Positions 25,891-29,833 of a DNA stretch of 29,833 bases are shown piece by piece. The notes under the pieces are model-generated. The model was not told where the DNA came from. It saw only the letters and a list, made by a program, of their open reading frames with translations, and searched no databases. The stretch is from positions 1 to 29,833 of the forward strand of contig JAEYQO010000001.1 of the NCBI GenBank assembly GCA_023409975.1, read 5' to 3'. The stretch's first letter is position 1. Each line of letters begins with the position of its first letter. The position numbers and the translations under genes are program-made. The DNA comes from Bacteroidota bacterium. GTDB lineage: Bacteria; Bacteroidota; Bacteroidia; Chitinophagales; Chitinophagaceae.

Positions 25891-26067
25891 AACTGTATTA
25901 GAGATAGGACTTAAATAAAATCCCCAATTTGCTGACCGAGGATTAGGGGCGGTAGTAAAACTCTCAGAACACTTTTGAAGGATAATTCCTGTGGAATGGA
26001 AGTGCTGTTGTAATTTTAAAGTAAACCTATGTTAGGTTCAAGTGTCTATTATTGAAAGTAATAGATT

Positions 26068-26493
26068 ATGAAAATTAAAGAGATTGTTCTTTTGTTAATT
26101 CTGGCTGCAAACTGTAGCATTACGGCTGCTCAAGATATCTGCAAAATCTACTACACCCACGATGCCGCCGGCAACCGTGTCCTCCGAAAACAGAACTGCG
26201 AAAGCATGAATGAAACGCAGCCGGGAGGTCAGTTAGGTACCTTAATTCCTGTCCTGTATCCTAACCCTACCCCGGGGCCATTCAGTATAGACTTCAATGA
26301 ACTGCTAAAGCACGCTGAAATCCATATCTATGCGATAGGCGGTGAATACGTTGGCGGAACAGAATGCATGGATTGCTACAGGGTTAATTATAGTCTTGCA
26401 GGACAGGTGCCGGGTACCTATCTGGTCGTGCTTAACGGTATTCGTGAAGACGATCAGGACGTAGTTGAGGAGTTCACGCTGATAAAACGTTAG
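26068..26493 (+). CDS. Family B: minimal YD-motif protein with T9SS sorting domain, copy 2
   Basis: 141 residues. The mature part is nearly identical to copies 1 and 3 (same YD motif, PNPTPGPFSIDF and GTYLVVL), but the signal peptide is different in sequence (MKIKEIVLLLILAANCSITAAQD). Identity begins sharply after the signal peptide at the codons for Q-D and runs to about 31 bp past the stop, equal to the flank of copy 1. This points to a recombination or conversion tract ending at the signal peptide. The 177-bp gap before it has no gene; a loose CCCCAAT/ATTAGGGG inverted repeat lies near 25921-25950. Confidence 0.8.
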   Translation: MKIKEIVLLLILAANCSITAAQDICKIYYTHDAAGNRVLRKQNCESMNETQPGGQLGTLIPVLYPNPTPGPFSIDFNELLKHAEIHIYAIGGEYVGGTECMDCYRVNYSLAGQVPGTYLVVLNGIREDDQDVVEEFTLIKR

Positions 26494-26595
26494 CCTGGAT
26501 GGAAGGAGCAGCATCTTATAGCCTACACTTATGGTACAGATCTGGAGTAATAAAGGGCAAATTTTGGCATTTACTCCCAATGATTAATAATAAAT

Positions 26596-27030
26596 ATGAA
26601 ACACCGTCTGATTTTCTTATTTACCGGGATTTTGAGTGCTCTCAATTGTGCCGCATTTTTTGGTAGCTACGACGATGTAGGATTAAGTCTCAAGTGCATT
26701 GAGAAAGAAGGTAGATTAAAATTGAATTTTATCAATGTTGGAACATCAAAAAGTTCACTTTTTGCTCCCTGTTTGACAAACACATTGATTCAGGTAAAGG
26801 ACGAAAGTTCAAATGAAGTTCAACCTAAAGTTCTACTTCGACAGAATTGCGATACTCATCTGTTTGATCTGCCTGAAAATGACACCGCCACTTTTTTCTA
26901 CCCCTATACACTTGCTGAAATGTATGATTTGAAAAACGGAAAGACATATAAGATAAAAGTTGAGTATTATATTTATAGTAAAGGTAAGGTAACGAGAAAG
27001 ATTGTTGCTGACTGTGAGGTTAGCTGGTAG
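26596..27030 (+). CDS. Exported protein of unknown function inside the A/B array
   Basis: 144 residues, signal peptide about 1-19 (LIFLFTGILSALNCAA). The mature part is predicted mostly beta, with alternating hydrophobic residues (GRLKLNFINVG, TYKIKVEYYIYSKG) and Cys at 18, 34, 59, 85 and 141. The plan is like a small Ig-like or protease-inhibitor sandwich, but I recognise no family. It lies between family B copy 2 and family A copy 2 without sequence relation to either. An unpaired immunity protein is one possible reading. Confidence 0.7.
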   Translation: MKHRLIFLFTGILSALNCAAFFGSYDDVGLSLKCIEKEGRLKLNFINVGTSKSSLFAPCLTNTLIQVKDESSNEVQPKVLLRQNCDTHLFDLPENDTATFFYPYTLAEMYDLKNGKTYKIKVEYYIYSKGKVTRKIVADCEVSW

Positions 27031-27095
27031 ATGCGGTTACTGTTTTTGTTCTACCACAGACAACTGAGCCGCTTTCTCGACGAAATTTCTTTTTA

Positions 27096-27135
27096 CAGAT
27101 ATTATCAATCATCTAGTTGAAATAATCGTTAATAA
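27096..27135 (+). repeat. Shared leader before family A copies 2 and 3
   Basis: ATTATCAATCATCTAGTT, then ATCGTTAATAA and the ATG, matches 27618-27658 with four or five differences. The end of it (CGTTAATAA or similar) precedes other A copies too (23033-23043, 28173-28183, 29098-29105 in part). It may carry the translation start signals, as no Shine-Dalgarno is visible. Confidence 0.6.
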
Positions 27136-27549
27136 ATGAAACCTCAGAAATTTCTCTTCTCGTCATTGCTCCTTGCCTTTTCGTTGACTACCGCTATGAA
27201 GTGTAAAAAGGAGGGGCCTGATTGTCACTACACCATGTACTTCAAAAACGAATCACAGGATACGGTTCTTTTAGCTATGATGGTCTATATGGACAGTTTG
27301 TGTAAACTTGATATGGGGACGAGGATTTTTCCCGACTCAACGATTGATTATAACTTAGGAAGTTGCTGGGAGGACAGATTTCATGCGGGCAGGTCACCTG
27401 AGGTCTTCTTTGTTGATCCCGGCCATTTTAATGCGCCCTATGTTTTTTATTCCTGTGATTCTATTTTTTACAAGAACACGGTGTTAAGCCACAAGATCTT
27501 ACAACTCGAAGAATTGCAAAGGAATGGCTTCGTTGTAACTTATCCCTAG
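27136..27549 (+). CDS. Family A exported 137-residue protein, copy 2
   Basis: 137 residues with the same five cysteines. The signal peptide begins MKPQKFLFSSLLL, as in copies 3 and 5 and unlike copies 1 and 4 (MRYQKVLSFSLLL). The centre (N-E-S-Q-D-T-V to C-K-L-D-M) is identical to copy 1, apart from G-T-R-I-F-P-D after it. So the copy is a mosaic of the two subtypes. Ends LQLEELQRNGFVVTYP. Confidence 0.8.
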   Translation: MKPQKFLFSSLLLAFSLTTAMKCKKEGPDCHYTMYFKNESQDTVLLAMMVYMDSLCKLDMGTRIFPDSTIDYNLGSCWEDRFHAGRSPEVFFVDPGHFNAPYVFYSCDSIFYKNTVLSHKILQLEELQRNGFVVTYP

Positions 27550-27658
27550 TTAGTTGATACAGCAAAGTAATATCACGAAATATCCCAACCGCATATCTTC
27601 AACGCTAGGAAAGGAAGACAGATCTTATCAATCATCTAGTTACAATAGTCGTTAATAA

Positions 27659-28072
27659 ATGAAACCTCAGAAATTTCTTTCCTTGTCATTGCTCCTTGCC
27701 TTTTTCGCCACCACCGCGATGAAGTGTCAAAAGGATGGCCCCAATTGCCATCATGATATCATCATTAGAAACGCCTCCAGTAGCACGGTAATCTTTGCTT
27801 TGGAAGGTTATAAAGATAGTTTATGTCATTTAGCAAAGAGAAAAGAACTTCACGCTGGAGAACAAGCCGTGTTGAATCTTAGATATTGTTGGGAGGAAGA
27901 ACTTACTAATGGTCGTACCCAGGAAATTTACATAGTAGATACCTCCCAATTCAATGACCCGAATATTTTTTACAGTTGCGATTCTATAGAGATAAAAAAC
28001 AAGGTGCTGAGACATTATGAGCTTACGCTGGATGATTTAAAGAAGAATAATTTTACGGTTACTTATCCATAA
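27659..28072 (+). CDS. Family A exported 137-residue protein, copy 3 (divergent subtype)
   Basis: 137 residues with all five Cys at the same positions (23, 30, 56, 77, 107), but the body is clearly diverged (HHDIIIRNASSSTVIFALEG, KDSLCHLAKRKELHAGEQ, and LDDLKKNNFTVTYP at the end), while the signal peptide and leader match copy 2. It is the intact counterpart of the broken gene at 22757-22935. Constant cysteines amid diverged surface residues suggest disulfides holding an exported fold. Confidence 0.8.
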   Translation: MKPQKFLSLSLLLAFFATTAMKCQKDGPNCHHDIIIRNASSSTVIFALEGYKDSLCHLAKRKELHAGEQAVLNLRYCWEEELTNGRTQEIYIVDTSQFNDPNIFYSCDSIEIKNKVLRHYELTLDDLKKNNFTVTYP

Positions 28073-28183
28073 TGAACAAGGCTGACTTTGCGGTTAATAT
28101 TATAGATGAAAATGAGTCCACTAAACCGAGCTTTGTTCCGTATATATCATGTTACCAGGCAGTGACACCAAAATCGTTAATCA

Positions 28184-28597
28184 ATGAGATATCAAAAAGT
28201 TCTCTCGTTTTCATTGCTCCTCGCCTTTTCGTTGACGACCGCTATGAAGTGTAGGAAGGAGGGGCCTGATTGTCATTATACCATGTACTTCAAAAACGAA
28301 TCACCAGATACGGTTCTTTTAGCTATGATGGGGTATATGGATACTCTGTGTACATTAAGTATACTTGATAGGATAATTCCTGATTCTACGATTGAGTTTA
28401 ATTTAGGAAGTTGCTGGGAAGACGAATTTCATTCAGGAAAGGCACCTGAGCTCTATTTTGTCGACCCTAACCACTTTAACGGCCCCTATGATTTTTATTC
28501 CTGTGATTCTATTTTTTACAAGAACACGGTGTTAAGCCACAAGATCTTACAACTCGAAGAATTGAAAAGGAATGGATTCGTCGTTACTTATCCCTAG
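28184..28597 (+). CDS. Family A exported 137-residue protein, copy 4
   Basis: 137 residues. The signal peptide and 5' spacer are the same as those of copy 1 (MRYQKVLSFS). The middle differs: N-E-S-P-D-T-V, G-Y-M-D-T-L-C-T-L and E-F-H-S-G-K-A-P-E-L-Y-F, as in copy 5, then NGPYDFYSC as in the others. It lies in the duplicated 1.15-kb segment and precedes family B copy 3 by 25 bp, as copy 1 precedes B copy 1. Confidence 0.8.
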   Translation: MRYQKVLSFSLLLAFSLTTAMKCRKEGPDCHYTMYFKNESPDTVLLAMMGYMDTLCTLSILDRIIPDSTIEFNLGSCWEDEFHSGKAPELYFVDPNHFNGPYDFYSCDSIFYKNTVLSHKILQLEELKRNGFVVTYP

Positions 28598-28622
28598 AAA
28601 AATAACACATTAAAAAATAGAC

Positions 28623-29048
28623 ATGAAGGTGAAACTTATATTCAAATCGCTCCTTTTTTTGGCAGTAAGCAATGTCACATCTGCTCAGGACGTTTGCAAA
28701 ATCTACTACACCCACGATGCCGCCGGCAACCGTGTCCTCCGAAAACAGAACTGCGAAAGTATGAATGAAACGCAGCCGGGAGGTCTGTTAGGTACCTTTA
28801 TTCCTGTCCTGTATCCCAATCCTACCCCGGGGCCATTCAGTATAGACTTCAATGAACTGCTAAAGCACGCCGAAATCCATATCTATGCGATAGGCGGTGA
28901 ATACGTTGGCGGAACAGAATGCATGGATTGCTACAGGATTAATTATAGTCTTGCAGGACAGGTGCCGGGTACCTATCTGGTCGTGCTTAACGGTATTCGT
29001 GAAGATGATCAGGATGTAGTTGAGGATTTTATGCTGATAAGACGCTAG
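28623..29048 (+). CDS. Family B: minimal YD-motif protein with T9SS sorting domain, copy 3
   Basis: 141 residues with the same signal peptide as copy 1 (MKVKLIFKSLLFLAVSNVTSA), YD motif YYTHDAAGNRVLRKQN and T9SS sorting domain; a handful of substitutions (G-L-L-G, D-F-M-L-I-R-R at the end). The 3' flank differs from copies 1 and 2, so the shared tract ends at the stop codon here. Confidence 0.82.
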   Translation: MKVKLIFKSLLFLAVSNVTSAQDVCKIYYTHDAAGNRVLRKQNCESMNETQPGGLLGTFIPVLYPNPTPGPFSIDFNELLKHAEIHIYAIGGEYVGGTECMDCYRINYSLAGQVPGTYLVVLNGIREDDQDVVEDFMLIRR

Positions 29049-29105
29049 CCTTGGGTGAAAATATCCTCTGTACTTTGTTATGATAGTGACCATGAACGCT
29101 AATAA

Positions 29106-29519
29106 ATGAAACCTCAGAAATTTCTCTTCTTGTCATTGCTCCTTACCTTTTTTACCACGACCGCTATGAAGTGTAAAAAGGAGGGGCCTGATTGTCATTA
29201 TACCATGTACTTCAAAAACGAATCACCAGATACGGTTCTGTTAGCTATGACGGGGTATAAGGATACTCTGTGTACATTAGATATACTCAGTAGGATAATT
29301 CCTGATTCGACGATTGATTATAACTTAGGAAGTTGCTGGGAAGACGAATTTCATTCAGGTAAGGCACCTGAGGTCTTCTTTGTCGACCCTAAACATTTTA
29401 ACGGCCCCTATGATTTTTATTCCTGTGATTCTATTTTTTACAAGAACACGGTTTTAAGCCACAAGATCTTACAACTCGAAGAATTGAAAAAGAATGGCTT
29501 CGTCGTTACTTATCCCTAA
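29106..29519 (+). CDS. Family A exported 137-residue protein, copy 5
   Basis: 137 residues with five conserved Cys. The signal peptide is of the MKPQKFLFLSLLL type, the centre like copy 4 (E-F-H-S-G-K-A-P-E) and the end identical to copy 1 (F-F-V-D-P-K-H-F-N-G and LEELKKNGFVVTYP). Last gene of the array; a terminator-like hairpin follows 51 bp after the stop. Confidence 0.8.
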   Translation: MKPQKFLFLSLLLTFFTTTAMKCKKEGPDCHYTMYFKNESPDTVLLAMTGYKDTLCTLDILSRIIPDSTIDYNLGSCWEDEFHSGKAPEVFFVDPKHFNGPYDFYSCDSIFYKNTVLSHKILQLEELKKNGFVVTYP

Positions 29520-29570
29520 ATAGACTACAACTAAACCACCACGCACTACTAACGAATCACCCATGACAAA

Positions 29571-29675
29571 AAAGGCTGCCCCACGGAACAGCCCCTTTCT
29601 AATTTTATCAAAACCCTCGCTCCCAAACCCACGAGTGATTTAATTTACTGTCGGTCTATACTCTAACCACCTAAC
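29571..29675. repeat. ~105-bp direct repeat, first copy, with terminator-like hairpin
   Basis: Begins AAAGGCTGCCCCACGG and runs to CTATACTCTAACCACCTAAC, with only a few changes from the copy at 29728. The first 28 bp form a hairpin (GGCTG with CAGCC, outer AAA with TTT across a CC bulge) that can terminate family A copy 5. On the minus strand the first copy is followed by six T. The end of the unit (CTGTCGGTCTATACTCTAAC) resembles 117-133 and 3176-3195. Confidence 0.85.
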
Positions 29676-29728
29676 CTCCTAACCACCTAACCAAATAGCC
29701 AAATAACCACCTAACCAACTAACGACTA
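29665..29728. repeat. Eight degenerate 8-bp units AACCACCT
   Basis: Units in order: AACCACCT, AACCTCCT, AACCACCT, AACCAAAT, AGCCAAAT, AACCACCT, AACCAACT, AACGACTA. This array joins the two ~105-bp direct repeats. Period 8 instead of the 7 seen in the other arrays. Confidence 0.8.
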
Positions 29729-29833
29729 AAAGGCTGCCCCACGGAACAGCCCCTTTCTAATTTTATCAAAACCCTCCCTCCCCAACCCACGAGTGATTTA
29801 ATTTACTGTCGGTCTATACTCTAACCAACTAAC
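29728..29833. repeat. ~105-bp direct repeat, second copy
   Basis: Same unit as at 29571, offset 157 bp, again starting with the GGCTG/CAGCC hairpin and ending in CTCTAACCAACTAAC, where the window stops. The array probably continues beyond the window. No gene is seen in 29520-29833. Confidence 0.85.

Larger units (their letters stand above)
27896..29048 (+). repeat. Segmental duplication, right copy
   Basis: Partner of 22757-23909. All three genes in this copy are intact, so it is likely the source, or less damaged, copy. Confidence 0.85.

Noticed and set aside
28072..28254. 60-codon frame starting at TAATG behind family A copy 3
   Set aside because: It runs into the next gene in another frame, and its counterpart in the duplicated segment stops after about 14 codons.

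Overview
The window looks like a chromosomal segment of a Bacteroidota bacterium, most likely near Chitinophagaceae. The grounds are type IX secretion (T9SS) C-terminal sorting domains on several exported proteins, promoters of the Bacteroidota type (TTTG-N19-TAnnTTTG, or the TAnnTTTG half alone) beside start codons, a DivIC-like gene behind enolase, a maf/UbiA-family/pyrE cluster, and many secreted proteins of unknown function. The taxon is inferred from gene content and style, without any database comparison.

Left part (1-3190): two tandem, partly near-identical NHL beta-propeller proteins with T9SS sorting domains, flanked on both sides by degenerate 7-bp tandem repeat arrays. Core part (3191-14516): housekeeping genes. 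These are leuS (-), a divergent FAD-dependent oxidoreductase (+), a pyrE-UbiA-maf operon (-) behind a consensus promoter, a divergent NUDIX gene (+), an eno-divIC operon (-), and a divergent P-type Ca2+ ATPase (+) with a palindrome between the two promoters. A six-repeat T9SS-exported protein follows (14688-16172).

About 1 kb without a convincing gene (16173-17217) holds palindromes and a GC-rich, structured stretch that may be a relic of a group II intron. Next is a 1601-residue fusion of a DEDD-exonuclease-like domain, a RecQ helicase and a UvrD-like helicase, then a convergent small membrane protein (DUF5362-like).

The right part (22757-29519) is AT-richer and is an accessory island. It carries five full copies and one broken copy of a 137-residue exported protein (family A), three copies of a 141-residue protein (family B: signal peptide, one Rhs/YD-like motif, T9SS sorting domain), a 1.15-kb segmental duplication, and an N-terminally truncated Rhs core with a unique C-terminal domain. 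An antisense fragment of an IS4-family transposase (Y-R-E-K signature) lies at the truncation point. The Rhs fragment is followed, with a TGATG overlap, by a small exported protein that fits an immunity role. The island reads as a decayed and recombining polymorphic-toxin locus whose repeated genes exchange sequence. The window ends in two ~105-bp direct repeats, each with a terminator-like hairpin, around an 8-bp tandem array.
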